Of a stretch of 44,047 nucleotides of DNA, positions 32,028-40,157 are shown in pieces. Under the pieces are notes generated by a model. It did not search any database. It saw only the letters and a program-made list of their open reading frames with translations, and was not told where the DNA came from. Source of the stretch: Burkholderiales bacterium (GTDB taxonomy: Bacteria; Pseudomonadota; Gammaproteobacteria; Burkholderiales; Casimicrobiaceae); contig CAJPFI010000039.1 in the NCBI GenBank assembly GCA_905339295.1, positions 1-44,047 of the forward strand, read 5' to 3'. The translations under genes and the position numbers were made by a program. The number at the start of each line of letters is the position of its first letter. Position 1 is the first letter of the stretch.

Positions 32028-33752
32028 TCAGGACAGCGGCCACACCGTCGACAGGTACTTCCAGTTGACGAAGTAGTAGAGGACGAACGCCGTCAGGAAC
32101 ACGAGCGCGAGGACGAAGGTGCCCGGCGCGACGAACCCGGCGGTGCCGATCCCCGCGTGCGAGACCGCCACCGGCTGCGGCACCGGCTTCGGCGCCACGC
32201 CGTCGCGGGCCGCCACCCGCGCGAAATCGGGCGTCTGGATCTTCTTGCCGAGGAACACGCTGCCCACGGTGATCAGCAGGTACATGATCCCGCCGACGAC
32301 CGCCGCGAGCCCGCTGATGGCCATGATGCCCATCATCAGGTACGCGGTGCCCGGGAACTCGTAGCCCAGCGCGTTGCCGGCGAAGGTCATGTCCCAGTGC
32401 CGGCGCGGCACGCCGAGCGTCCCCGCACCCATCATGAACAGCGAGAACGACATCATCCCCAGCCCGAAGACGTACGGCTGCCACTTCGCCATCCCCGGGA
32501 ACATCATCTCGCGGCGGAACAGCGTCGGGATCAGGAAGTAGGTCAGCCCCATGAACGCGAGGGTGGTGCCGACGACGACGGTCGCGTGGAAGTGGCCCGG
32601 AACGTAGATCGTGTTGTGGATGATGAGGTTGAGCTGCTCGGTGCCCATCATCACGCCCGAGATGCCGCCCAGGAATCCGAAGCCGATCAGCGACATGAAC
32701 ATCGCGGAGAAGCTCGGGTTGCTCCACGGCGCCTTGCGCAGCCACTCGAACAGGCCGCGGTTGAAGCCCTTCTCCCGCTGCGCGACCTCGATCGCGCCGG
32801 GCACCGTCAGGCCGTGGACCATCGACGCCAGCACCGCGAGGTACATCGCGTAGCTGGTGTTGAAGATCTTCCAGTTCGACGTGAGTCCCGGGTCGGCGAG
32901 CAGATGGTGCGCGCTCGCGAGCTGCAGGAAGCAGATGTAGAGGAAGAACGCGGTGCGGGACACCTTCTCGGACATCGGCTTCGCGCCGAACACGACCGCG
33001 GCGATCGCGTACCACACCGAGACGTGCGCCGCGACGTTGATCTGCTGCGAGCTGTGGCCGAACGCCCACCACACGGTGCGGTACATCAGCGAGTCGATGT
33101 AGTCCACCAGGCCGATCGACCACAGGAACGTCGGGATCAGGATGATCGCGCCCGACGCGATCGTGAACACGGCGATGATCGCGGCAGTGACCGCGCCGAA
33201 CGTGACCAGCGGGACCGAGCCGTTGTAGGTGCGCTCGGCCTTCGCGACGACGAGCGTCCCGAAGAACACGAAGCACGCGATCAGCGCGCCCACCGCGAAC
33301 AGGATCAGGCCGAGGTAGAACGCCGGGTGCGCGCCCATCGGCGCGTAGGACGTGAACATCACCGACGAGTCGCCGCGGAACACGGCCACGTTGTTGACCA
33401 GCGCCCCGACGATCATCAGCCAGAACCCGAGCCACGCCATGCCCGGCATCGCGAGCCGGCACCTGAGCAGCACGCTCGAGCAGAAGTACAGGACCGCGAT
33501 CTCGAAGAAGATGATCCAGAACACGAGCATGTCGAGCCCGTGCGCGGTGAGCACCAGGTAGAACCAGTCCGGCGGGAGCAGGTGGACGGCGGGCCAGCGC
33601 GTGAGCGTCACGAGCAGCGCCAGGATCCCGCCGACGAGCAGCGAGACCACCGCGGCCACGGCGTTCCACCGGATCAGCTTCTCGGCGGGCTCGTGGTAGA
33701 CCAGCCCCGTCGACGGGCAGGTACGGAACATCCGGTTGACGGCCATGGTCAT
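32028..33752 (-). CDS. Heme-copper oxidase-family subunit I with Gln in place of the cross-link Tyr (NO reductase candidate)
   Basis: A 574-residue, 12-plus-helix subunit I. Ligands: H71 (TAHGLDM), H233 (FGHSSQQIN), H282/H283 (SAHHLL) and H387/H389 (PGHFHAT). In O2-reducing A/B-type enzymes H233+4 is the Tyr cross-linked to the CuB histidine (HPEVY); here it is Gln. That substitution is reported for NO-reducing members of the superfamily, so this may be an NO reductase (eNOR/sNOR-like families) rather than an oxidase. Downstream it shares an operon with ctaB and sco; upstream it shares one with a CuA subunit II and a 57-residue peptide. It starts 4 nt after subunit II. Confidence 0.85.
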   Translation of the reverse strand: MTMAVNRMFRTCPSTGLVYHEPAEKLIRWNAVAAVVSLLVGGILALLVTLTRWPAVHLLPPDWFYLVLTAHGLDMLVFWIIFFEIAVLYFCSSVLLRCRLAMPGMAWLGFWLMIVGALVNNVAVFRGDSSVMFTSYAPMGAHPAFYLGLILFAVGALIACFVFFGTLVVAKAERTYNGSVPLVTFGAVTAAIIAVFTIASGAIILIPTFLWSIGLVDYIDSLMYRTVWWAFGHSSQQINVAAHVSVWYAIAAVVFGAKPMSEKVSRTAFFLYICFLQLASAHHLLADPGLTSNWKIFNTSYAMYLAVLASMVHGLTVPGAIEVAQREKGFNRGLFEWLRKAPWSNPSFSAMFMSLIGFGFLGGISGVMMGTEQLNLIIHNTIYVPGHFHATVVVGTTLAFMGLTYFLIPTLFRREMMFPGMAKWQPYVFGLGMMSFSLFMMGAGTLGVPRRHWDMTFAGNALGYEFPGTAYLMMGIMAISGLAAVVGGIMYLLITVGSVFLGKKIQTPDFARVAARDGVAPKPVPQPVAVSHAGIGTAGFVAPGTFVLALVFLTAFVLYYFVNWKYLSTVWPLS

Positions 33753-33756
33753 CCCC

Positions 33757-34302
33757 TCACTTGGCCTTGACGACGTACATGCGGCTCGCCATCGTGTGAT
33801 GGTTGATGCCGCAGTACTCGTTGCAGATGATCGAATAGGTGCCGGCCCGGGTCGGCGTGACGGTCATCACGTGCTCGTAGCCGGGGTGCACCTGGATGTT
33901 GATGTTCTCGGGCTGCAGCGAGAACCCGTGCAGCCAGTCCATCGACGCGAGGTGCAGGCGGTAGGTCTTGCCTTCCTCGAGCTCGACCATCGGCCACCAC
34001 GACCACAGCCGCGCGATCAGGTAGACGTCGCTGCCCGCGGGCGGCGCGACGACCGGGATCTTCTGGTCGGTCTCCTCGCGGACCTTGTACTTGTCCACCA
34101 TCGCCTGCGTCTTCGCCTGGAACATCTCCGGCGTCGTGCGATAGGCCTCGTTGGAGAGGTTCTGCTTACCGTACACGTGCCAGTACGGCATCATGAAGAA
34201 CATGATCAGGCACCACGCGAAGGCGATCACGATCCACGTGCCTTCGACGCGGTCCAGCGGCTGCTTCCACCAGACGCCGGTCGGGGGGGTGAGGGCATTC
34301 AT
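33757..34302 (-). CDS. CuA-containing subunit II of the heme-copper enzyme
   Basis: A 181-residue protein with one N-terminal membrane helix (TWIVIAFAWCLIMFFMMPYW) and a cupredoxin domain. The CuA ligand set is complete: H in DWLHGFSLQ, then C-x3-C-x3-H-x2-M (CNEYCGINHHTM). It is shorter than typical two-helix CoxB proteins, like the single-helix subunit II of B-type oxidases. It would accept electrons from a periplasmic cytochrome c or cupredoxin. It lies between the 57-residue peptide gene (31 nt upstream) and subunit I (4 nt downstream). Confidence 0.9.
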   Translation of the reverse strand: MNALTPPTGVWWKQPLDRVEGTWIVIAFAWCLIMFFMMPYWHVYGKQNLSNEAYRTTPEMFQAKTQAMVDKYKVREETDQKIPVVAPPAGSDVYLIARLWSWWPMVELEEGKTYRLHLASMDWLHGFSLQPENINIQVHPGYEHVMTVTPTRAGTYSIICNEYCGINHHTMASRMYVVKAK

Positions 34303-34333
34303 CGGGCGATCTCCTGTCGGTTCGCGGGCGCGG

Positions 34334-34507
34334 TCACTTGGCGACCGGGATGCCGACGATTTCCATCACGCCCCAGACGATGTAGAGCACCGTCGGCATC
34401 GCGATGCCGATGAAGAGGAGCAGGAACGGGTTGTCGAGGATCTGTTGCATCGCCGGCACGGGTTCGTCGTCGACGTCGAGCGGAGACTCGTTGGATGCGT
34501 TGTTCAT
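34334..34507 (-). CDS. Small single-helix subunit of the heme-copper enzyme
   Basis: A 57-residue protein: an acidic N terminus (NNASNESPLDVDDEPVP), then one membrane helix (FLLLFIGIAMPTVLYIVWGV). The ATG is at 34505-34507 and the stop at 34334-34336, with GGAG about 10 nt upstream. It is the first gene of the oxidase operon, 31 nt from subunit II. The form resembles the small subunit IIa/CoxM-like peptides of B-type oxidases. I infer that it is a structural subunit. It is below common gene-caller size limits. Confidence 0.78.
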   Translation of the reverse strand: MNNASNESPLDVDDEPVPAMQQILDNPFLLLFIGIAMPTVLYIVWGVMEIVGIPVAK

Positions 34508-34602
34508 GGCGGTGGCTCCCAGGTGGACCGGTCCGCAAAGCCCCGAACGGAGCAGGCGCGCGGCGATCCAGCGGATTCTCGGCGCGGGCCCGGCGGGGCG
34601 AA

Positions 34603-34616
34603 TTGATGCCCGTCAA
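34603..34616. promoter_or_regulatory. FNR/DNR-type operator between the oxidase operon and ctaA
   Basis: TTGAT-GCCC-GTCAA, both halves matching the family consensus. It is 96 nt upstream of the 57-residue subunit gene on the minus strand and 77 nt from ctaA on the plus strand. A class II arrangement could serve the minus-strand operon, with a start near 34568. FNR/DNR control of this operon would be more in line with NO reduction than with an aerobic oxidase. Confidence 0.72.
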
Positions 34617-34680
34617 GGTTTCCCTTGCCGCACCGCAGCGGACCCCCGCGCGGGATCAAGGACGGCAGGTTGCGCCACGG

Positions 34681-34686
34681 TAGAAT
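34681..34686 (+). promoter_or_regulatory. -10-like TAGAAT placed for a leaderless ctaA message
   Basis: TAGAAT is followed after 6 nt by the ctaA start codon (GTG at 34693), where transcription would begin. No ribosome site precedes the GTG. No clear -35 box is visible. The same TAGAAT with downstream CGCC occurs before azlC (6634). Confidence 0.4.
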
Positions 34687-34692
34687 TTCGCC

Positions 34693-35784
34693 GTGCCTCC
34701 CACCGCCACCTCGCTCGCCCCCCCCGCCGCGTCCGCCGTCCCGCGCGCCGGCGCGTCGAACCGCGCGATCGCCGCCTGGCTGCTGGCCTGCTGCGCGCTC
34801 GTCTTCGCGATGGTCGTCGTCGGCGGCGTCACGCGGCTCACGCATTCGGGGCTGTCGATCGTCGAGTGGCAGCCGATCGTCGGCACGCTTCCGCCGCTCG
34901 ACGAGGCCGCCTGGCAGGACGCGTTCGAGAAGTACAAGCTCACGCCCGAGTACAAGCTCGTGAACGCGGGCATGGCGCTCGACGAGTTCAAGGGCATCTT
35001 CTGGTGGGAATACTTCCACCGGCTGCTCGGGAGGCTCATCGGCGTCGCGTTCCTGGTGCCGTTTCTCTGGTTCCTGCTGCGCCGCCGCATTCCTGACGGG
35101 TACGGCTGGAAGCTCGCCGGCATCTTCCTGCTGGGCGGCCTGCAGGGCGCGATGGGCTGGTACATGGTCAAGAGCGGGCTGGTCGACGACCCCCGCGTCT
35201 CGCAGTTCCGGCTGACCGCGCACCTCGCGCTCGCGATCGTGATCTTCGGCGCGATGCAGTGGGTCGCGATGTCGCTGCTGCGGCCCGCGAACGCCGACGG
35301 CGGCGACGAGCGCGTGCGCTCGGCGCGCCGCTGGGCGCACGCGCTCGCCGCGCTCGTGTTCGCGATGATCCTGACCGGCGGGTTCGTCGCCGGCATCCGC
35401 GCCGGCTTCGCCTACAACACGTTCCCGCTGATGAACGGGCACGTCGTGCCGCCCGAGATCATGATGCTCGAGCCGTGGTGGCGCAATTTCTTCTGGAACA
35501 TGGCGACCGTCCAGTTCGACCACCGGCTCGGCGCGTGGCTGCTCGCCTTCCTCGTGCCGGTGCTGTGGTGGAAGGTGACGCGCGCGCGCGCGCCCGATCG
35601 CGCGCGCACCGGCGCGCACCTGATGCTCGGCATGCTCGCCGTCCAGATCGCGCTCGGCATCGCGACGCTCGTCTACGTCGTTCCGCTGCCGCTCGCTGCG
35701 GCGCACCAGGCGGGTGCGGTGCTGCTGTTCGCGTTCGCGCTCGACGTCGCCCACGCGCTGCGCGCGGCAGGGCGCGAGGCTTGA
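34693..35784 (+). CDS. ctaA: Heme A synthase (CtaA/COX15)
   Basis: A 363-residue, eight-helix membrane protein. [18 protein letters not shown] at the N terminus is the family signature of the proteobacterial/mitochondrial COX15 type. Heme histidines occur in [27 protein letters not shown] and [10 protein letters not shown]. It oxidises heme O to heme A at the membrane. It starts with GTG and lacks a Shine-Dalgarno site. It is divergent from the oxidase operon that holds ctaB, so together they can make heme A for that enzyme. The stop codon lies inside an FNR-type box. Confidence 0.9.
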   Translation: MPPTATSLAPPAASAVPRAGASNRAIAAWLLACCALVFAMVVVGGVTRLTHSGLSIVEWQPIVGTLPPLDEAAWQDAFEKYKLTPEYKLVNAGMALDEFKGIFWWEYFHRLLGRLIGVAFLVPFLWFLLRRRIPDGYGWKLAGIFLLGGLQGAMGWYMVKSGLVDDPRVSQFRLTAHLALAIVIFGAMQWVAMSLLRPANADGGDERVRSARRWAHALAALVFAMILTGGFVAGIRAGFAYNTFPLMNGHVVPPEIMMLEPWWRNFFWNMATVQFDHRLGAWLLAFLVPVLWWKVTRARAPDRARTGAHLMLGMLAVQIALGIATLVYVVPLPLAAAHQAGAVLLFAFALDVAHALRAAGREA

Positions 35785-35794
35785 CCGGCATCAA
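35781..35794. promoter_or_regulatory. FNR/DNR-type operator overlapping the ctaA stop codon
   Basis: TTGAC-CGGC-ATCAA. The TGA of the ctaA stop is within its left half. It is 68 nt upstream of the DUF2249 gene, a good distance for a class II promoter (start near 35829). The short frame at 35830-35865 that overlaps the gene start (ATGA) could be a leader peptide. Confidence 0.72.
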
Positions 35795-35861
35795 GGCGCG
35801 CATCACGGCCGCACCGGTCAAATGACACGATGAGCGCATTGCCCCCGGGCTCCCAGCGGCC

Positions 35862-36089
35862 ATGACGCATCGTCACGTGGTCCTCGACGTGCGCGGCATG
35901 CAGCCGCCCGAGCCGATCGAGCGCGTGCTCGAGACGATCGGCGACTTCCACGCGGGCGACACGCTGAAGCTCGTGATCGACTGCGAGCCGAAGCCGCTGT
36001 TCCGGATCCTGCAGGCGAACGACTATTCGTGGCGCGTCGAGCCGGGCACCGAGTCGAACTACGAGATCACGATCTGGGCGCGCGAGTGA
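35862..36089 (+). CDS. DUF2249 small protein
   Basis: A 75-residue protein with the DUF2249/TusA-like pattern: LDVRGMQPPEPIERVLETI, then LKLVIDCEPKPLFRIL. The usual TusA cysteine (C-P-x-P) is replaced by Q-P-P-E. DUF2249 proteins are often encoded near anaerobic and denitrification genes (with nor or nos loci). They have been suggested to handle sulfur or redox cofactors, but the function is not known. An FNR-type site is just upstream and ybiB follows 19 nt downstream. Confidence 0.78.
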   Translation: MTHRHVVLDVRGMQPPEPIERVLETIGDFHAGDTLKLVIDCEPKPLFRILQANDYSWRVEPGTESNYEITIWARE

Positions 36090-36108
36090 CGCGCCGGGGC
36101 CCCGCGCG

Positions 36109-37137
36109 ATGCAGATCGACTGTGCGCCGCTGATCCGCGAGATCGGCCGCGGCTCGCGCCGGTCGCGCGACCTCGACGGCGCGCGGGCGCGCGACCTGTT
36201 CGGCGCGATGCTCGACGGCGACGTGCCCGACCTCGAGCTGGGCGCGATCCTGATCGCCATGCGCATGAAGGGCGAATCGCTGCCCGAGACGCTGGGCTTC
36301 CTCGATGCGCTCGCGCCGTACGTCGCGCGAATGGTCCCGCCGATCGACCGGCCGCGCCCGGTCGTGCTTCCGAGCTACGGCGGCGCGCGGCGCGGCGCGA
36401 ACCTGACGCCGCTGCTCGCGTTGCTGCTCGCGCGCTACGGCGTGCCGGTGCTGGTGCACGGACTTGCCGGCGCCGGCCGGCTCGACGAGTCGGACGCGGA
36501 CGACCTCGACGACGACGCGATCGACGCTGCCGCCGGCGGGGCCCCCGCGGAGGCGCGCCGCGGGCGCGTGACCAGCGCGCAGGTGCTGTGGGAGCTGGGC
36601 GTCGCGCCGTCGCCCTCCGCCGCGGAGGCCGGTTCGAGGCTCGCGCGGCACGGCATCGCCTACGTGCCGGTGTCGGTGCTCGCCCCCGGCCTCGCGCGCC
36701 TGCTCGCGACGCGCGCGCGCCTCGGCCTGAACTCGTCGGCGCACGGGCTCGCGAAGCTCCTCGACCCGTTCGGCGGGAACGCCGTGCGCGTGGTGAGCGT
36801 GTCGAGTTTCGGCGAACTCGAGCGCATGCGCGAGGTGCTCGCGGCCTCGCGTGCCGACGCGATGCTCCTGCCCGGCACCGAAGGCGAGCCCTACGCGAAC
36901 CCGGGCCGCTGCCCGGGACTCGAGCTCTACCGGAACGGCGCGGCCGTGCGCTGCTGCGACGCGGACGACGGCCCGAACGGGGCGCCGCCCGCGCTGCCCG
37001 CGTCGAGCGATCCGCAGGAGACGGCCGAGTGGATCGAGGGCGCGCTCGCGGGATCGCAGCCGGTGCCCGCGCCGATCCTGCAGCAGCTGGGCTGCCTGCT
37101 CGAGGCGTCGCGCGAGTCGCGCGCGGTGGCGGCCTGA
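36109..37137 (+). CDS. ybiB: YbiB-like protein (TrpD2/glycosyltransferase family 3 fold)
   Basis: A 342-residue protein. The N-terminal helical domain (DLDGARARDLFGAMLDGDVPDLELGAILIAMRMKGES) is typical of anthranilate phosphoribosyltransferase-like proteins. The central domain has LPSYGGARRGANLTPLLALLLA, where TrpD has its PRPP loop, and the C-terminal half contains LLPGTEGEPYANP, which is characteristic of the YbiB/TrpD2 group. E. coli YbiB binds nucleic acids and is not a tryptophan enzyme. The gene follows the DUF2249 gene closely and may share its FNR-controlled promoter. Confidence 0.85.
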   Translation: MQIDCAPLIREIGRGSRRSRDLDGARARDLFGAMLDGDVPDLELGAILIAMRMKGESLPETLGFLDALAPYVARMVPPIDRPRPVVLPSYGGARRGANLTPLLALLLARYGVPVLVHGLAGAGRLDESDADDLDDDAIDAAAGGAPAEARRGRVTSAQVLWELGVAPSPSAAEAGSRLARHGIAYVPVSVLAPGLARLLATRARLGLNSSAHGLAKLLDPFGGNAVRVVSVSSFGELERMREVLAASRADAMLLPGTEGEPYANPGRCPGLELYRNGAAVRCCDADDGPNGAPPALPASSDPQETAEWIEGALAGSQPVPAPILQQLGCLLEASRESRAVAA

Positions 37138-37210
37138 GCGGACGGCTGCCCGACGCCCGGCGGACGCCGGCGCGGCCCGGGCGCGAGCGCCTCGGGAACG
37201 TCGACAGGCG

Positions 37211-38191
37211 CTAATCCGCAGCGAGTGCGAGCCCCGCCGCGGGCACCGCGGCAGGGAAGAGCGATTCCGAGAGCGCCACGACGTCGCCGACGACGATCAG
37301 CGTCGGCGGCTTGAGGCCCTGGGCAACGACGCGCTCGTGCAGCGTGGCGAGCGTGGCGCGCACGACGCGCTGCGTGGGCAGCGTGCCCTGCTGGACGACC
37401 GCGGCGGGCGTCGACGGCGCACGGCCGTGCGCGACCAGTTGCCGGCACAGCTCGGGCAGGCCGGCGAGCCCCATGTAGACGACCAGCGTCTGCCCCGGCC
37501 GCGCGAGCGACGGCCAGTCGAGGTTCATCGTGCCGTCGCGCAGGTGCCCGGCGACGAACGTGAGCGTGTGCGCGTGGTCGCGGTGCGTGAGCGGGATGCG
37601 CGTCGCGGCGGCGATGCCGCAGGCCGCGGTCACGCCGGGCACGATCTCGAACGCGACGCCGGCCTGCGCGAGCGACTGCGCCTCCTCGCCGCCGCGCCCG
37701 AACACGAACGGGTCGCCGCCCTTGAGCCGCACGACGCGCTTGCCTTCGTGCGCGAGCCGCACGAGCAACGCGTTGATGTCCTCCTGCGGCAGCGTGTGGT
37801 TCGAGCGCTCCTTGCCGGCGTAGAGGCGCTCGGCGTCGGGACGCAGCAGCGCCAGCACGCCGTCCCCGACGAGGTGGTCGTAGACGCACGCGTCCGCCTC
37901 GGCGAGGAGGCGCGCCGCCCTGAGCGTCAGCAGCTCGGGATCGCCCGGGCCCGCGCCGACCAGCGAGACGAATCCGCGTCGCGGCGCCCGGGCCGCGCGC
38001 GACGGGATGCGGCCGTTCGTCGCCTCCCCGCCGGCTCCCGCCGTCCCCGCCGCGTGCGCATGCGGCGCGCCGCCGTCCGTCGCCCGTCCCTTCGACCTCG
38101 CCAGCACCTCGCGCCTCCGTTCGGTCCGCCGTCCCGCCGCGGCCGCCTCGGCCGGCGCCGGAACGCGCATTCGCAGTCTAGGAGCGGGCAT
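37211..38191 (-). CDS. nirE: Uroporphyrinogen-III C-methyltransferase (CobA/NirE)
   Basis: Up to 326 residues from the ATG at 38191, with a CobA/SUMT catalytic domain from about residue 72 (VSLVGAGPGDPELLTLRA). Motifs: YDHLVGDGVL, RLKGGDPFVFGRGGEEA and VVYMGL. It methylates uroporphyrinogen III to precorrin-2 with SAM, the entry step to heme d1 and siroheme. The first 70 residues are Arg/Ala-rich and may be untranslated; other starts are possible. It is divergent from nirS with an FNR-type box between them, which supports a NirE role. The remaining heme d1 genes are not in the window. Confidence 0.88.
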   Translation of the reverse strand: MPAPRLRMRVPAPAEAAAAGRRTERRREVLARSKGRATDGGAPHAHAAGTAGAGGEATNGRIPSRAARAPRRGFVSLVGAGPGDPELLTLRAARLLAEADACVYDHLVGDGVLALLRPDAERLYAGKERSNHTLPQEDINALLVRLAHEGKRVVRLKGGDPFVFGRGGEEAQSLAQAGVAFEIVPGVTAACGIAAATRIPLTHRDHAHTLTFVAGHLRDGTMNLDWPSLARPGQTLVVYMGLAGLPELCRQLVAHGRAPSTPAAVVQQGTLPTQRVVRATLATLHERVVAQGLKPPTLIVVGDVVALSESLFPAAVPAAGLALAAD

Positions 38192-38202
38192 CGTGCAAGC
38201 CC

Positions 38203-38216
38203 TTGATGGGCGTCAA
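38203..38216. promoter_or_regulatory. FNR/DNR-type operator between nirE and nirS
   Basis: TTGAT-GGGC-GTCAA, 92 nt before the nirS ATG and 12 nt before the longest nirE start. Class II geometry would start nirS transcription near 38251. For nirE the site is so close that the real start would be downstream of 38168 if it drives that gene. Confidence 0.75.
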
Positions 38217-38307
38217 GGTCGAAGACGGTGCAGCATGGAAAATTCCCTCATCCAGACGATAGATTCCCGGGTTCCAGCGGGCATTCACGAGGGAAAAGGA
38301 GACGGAG

Positions 38308-40011
38308 ATGGGCAAACGCAATCGTTGGCTGATGGGCGCGGCGGTCGTCGCCGCGTTGCCGCTCGCCATTTCGCAGGCCTATGCGCAGCAGGCGGCCCCC
38401 GCGGCCACGGGCGCGTCGCTCACGGCCGCCGAGAAGGACTCGGCGAAGAAAATCTACTTCGAGCGCTGCGCGGGGTGCCACGGCGTGCTGCGCAAGGGCG
38501 CGACCGGCAAGAACCTCGAGCCGCACTGGACCAAGAAGCTGCCCGACGGGACCACGCAGGAAGGCGGCACGACCAAGCTCGGCACGCCGCGCCTCGAGAA
38601 GATCATCGCCTACGGCACCGACGGCGGGATGGTCAACTTCGACGACATCCTGAGCAAGGACGAGATCACGTTGATGTCGCGCTACATCCAGGACACGCCG
38701 GATGTGCCGCCCGAGTACAGCCTCAAGGACACGATCGATTCGTGGAAGGTCATCGTCGCGGTCAGCGATCGGCCGAAGAGGCAGATGAACAAGTTCAACC
38801 TCAAGAACATGTTCTCGGTCACGCTGCGCGACACCGGCGAGGTGGCGCTGATCGACGGCGACACGAAGGAGATCCGGAGCATCGTCAAGACAGGCTACGC
38901 GGTCCACATCTCGCGCCTGTCGAAGTCGGGACGCTACGTCTACGTGATCGGACGCGACGGCCGCCTGTCGCTCATCGACCTGTGGATGGAGAAGCCCGCG
39001 GTCGTCGCCGAGGTGAAGATCGGCTTCGACGCGCGCTCGGTCGACACCTCCAAGTTCAAGGGGTTCGAGGACAAGTACGCGATCGCCGGCGCCTACTGGC
39101 CGCCGCAGTACGTGATCATGGACGGCGAGTCGCTCAAGCCGATCAAGGTCGTTTCGACGCGCGGCATGACCGTCGACGGCGAGTACCACCCCGAGCCGCG
39201 CGTCGCGTCGATCGTGTCGTCCGAGACCAAGCCCGAGTGGGTCGTCAACATCAAGGAGACCGGCCAGATCCTGCTGGTCGACTACTCCGACATCAAGAAC
39301 CTCAAGGTCACGACGATCGAGTCGGCGAAGTTCCTGCACGACGGCGGATGGGACGCCTCGAAGCGCTACTTCCTGGTCGCGGCGAACGCCTCGAACAAGA
39401 TCGCGGCGGTCGACACCAAGACCGGCAAGCTCGCGGCGCTCATCGACACCAAGAAGATCCCGCATCCGGGGCGCGGCGCGAACTTCAAGCATCCGGAATT
39501 CGGTCCGGTGTGGGCGACCGGCCACCTCGGCGACGCGGTGGTCACGCTGATCAGCACGCCGTCCGACAAGCCGGCCGACGCCAGGTACAGGAAGAACAAC
39601 TGGAAGGTCGTGCAGGAGGTCAAGCACATCGGCGCCGGCAACCTGTTCGTGAAGACCCACCCGAAGTCGAAGCACCTGTGGGCCGACGCGCCGCAGAACC
39701 CGGAGCGCGAGCTCGCCGAGTCGGTGGCGGTGTGGGACATGGCCGACCTGTCCAAGCCGAAGAAGGTGATCAACGTGGCGAAGGACTCCGGCCTGCCCGA
39801 GACCAAGGCGATCCGCCGCGCGGTGCACCCCGAGTACAACGCGGACGGCAACGAGGTGTGGATCTCGCTGTGGGGCGGCAAGACCGACCAGTCGGCGATC
39901 GTCGTCTATGACGACAAGACGCTCGCGGTCAAGAAGGTGATCACCGATCCGAAGATGATCACGCCGACCGGCAAGTTCAACGTCTACAACACGCAGCACG
40001 ACATCTACTAG
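38308..40011 (+). CDS. nirS: Cytochrome cd1 nitrite reductase
   Basis: A 567-residue periplasmic enzyme. The signal peptide is about residues 1-26 (ISQAYA/QQ). A c-heme domain has C54-x2-C57-H58 (CAGCHG). An eight-bladed heme d1 propeller follows. The active-site histidines H344 (FLHDGGW) and H386 (PHPGRGANF) are 42 apart, exactly the spacing of His327 and His369 in Pseudomonas aeruginosa NirS. The C terminus PTGKFNVYNTQHD is also typical of NirS rather than NirN or NirF. It reduces nitrite to NO. AAGGAGACGGAG is the ribosome site. nirT follows after 146 nt. Confidence 0.95.
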   Translation: MGKRNRWLMGAAVVAALPLAISQAYAQQAAPAATGASLTAAEKDSAKKIYFERCAGCHGVLRKGATGKNLEPHWTKKLPDGTTQEGGTTKLGTPRLEKIIAYGTDGGMVNFDDILSKDEITLMSRYIQDTPDVPPEYSLKDTIDSWKVIVAVSDRPKRQMNKFNLKNMFSVTLRDTGEVALIDGDTKEIRSIVKTGYAVHISRLSKSGRYVYVIGRDGRLSLIDLWMEKPAVVAEVKIGFDARSVDTSKFKGFEDKYAIAGAYWPPQYVIMDGESLKPIKVVSTRGMTVDGEYHPEPRVASIVSSETKPEWVVNIKETGQILLVDYSDIKNLKVTTIESAKFLHDGGWDASKRYFLVAANASNKIAAVDTKTGKLAALIDTKKIPHPGRGANFKHPEFGPVWATGHLGDAVVTLISTPSDKPADARYRKNNWKVVQEVKHIGAGNLFVKTHPKSKHLWADAPQNPERELAESVAVWDMADLSKPKKVINVAKDSGLPETKAIRRAVHPEYNADGNEVWISLWGGKTDQSAIVVYDDKTLAVKKVITDPKMITPTGKFNVYNTQHDIY

Positions 40012-40018
40012 GTCCGCG

Positions 40019-40057
40019 GCGGGGCGGGGGCGCCGACCGCGCCCCCGCCGTCCCCGC
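40019..40057 (+). terminator. GC-rich hairpin between nirS and nirT
   Basis: GCGGGG and GGGGGCGC pair with GCGCCCCC and CCCCGC, with one 3-nt bulge and a 5-nt loop, 8 nt after the nirS stop. There is no U-tract. It may partly terminate or stabilise the message so that nirS exceeds nirT. Confidence 0.45.
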
Positions 40058-40157
40058 GCCGACGCAAGAGTCCATTCCAGGGATCGCCCGAGCGCGCGCC
40101 CCCACCAGGGGCGCACGGACGGGCGCGTCCGATCCTGCAACAAGACGAGGAGCGACG

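Noticed and set aside
32028-33752. Plain cytochrome c oxidase subunit I (ctaD)
   Set aside because: The position of the cross-link tyrosine is glutamine and the operon has an FNR-type box, so an ordinary aerobic oxidase is not the safest call.
35830-35865. Leader peptide of 11 codons overlapping the DUF2249 start
   Set aside because: No ribosome site and no coding signature; only noted as a possibility under the FNR-type box.
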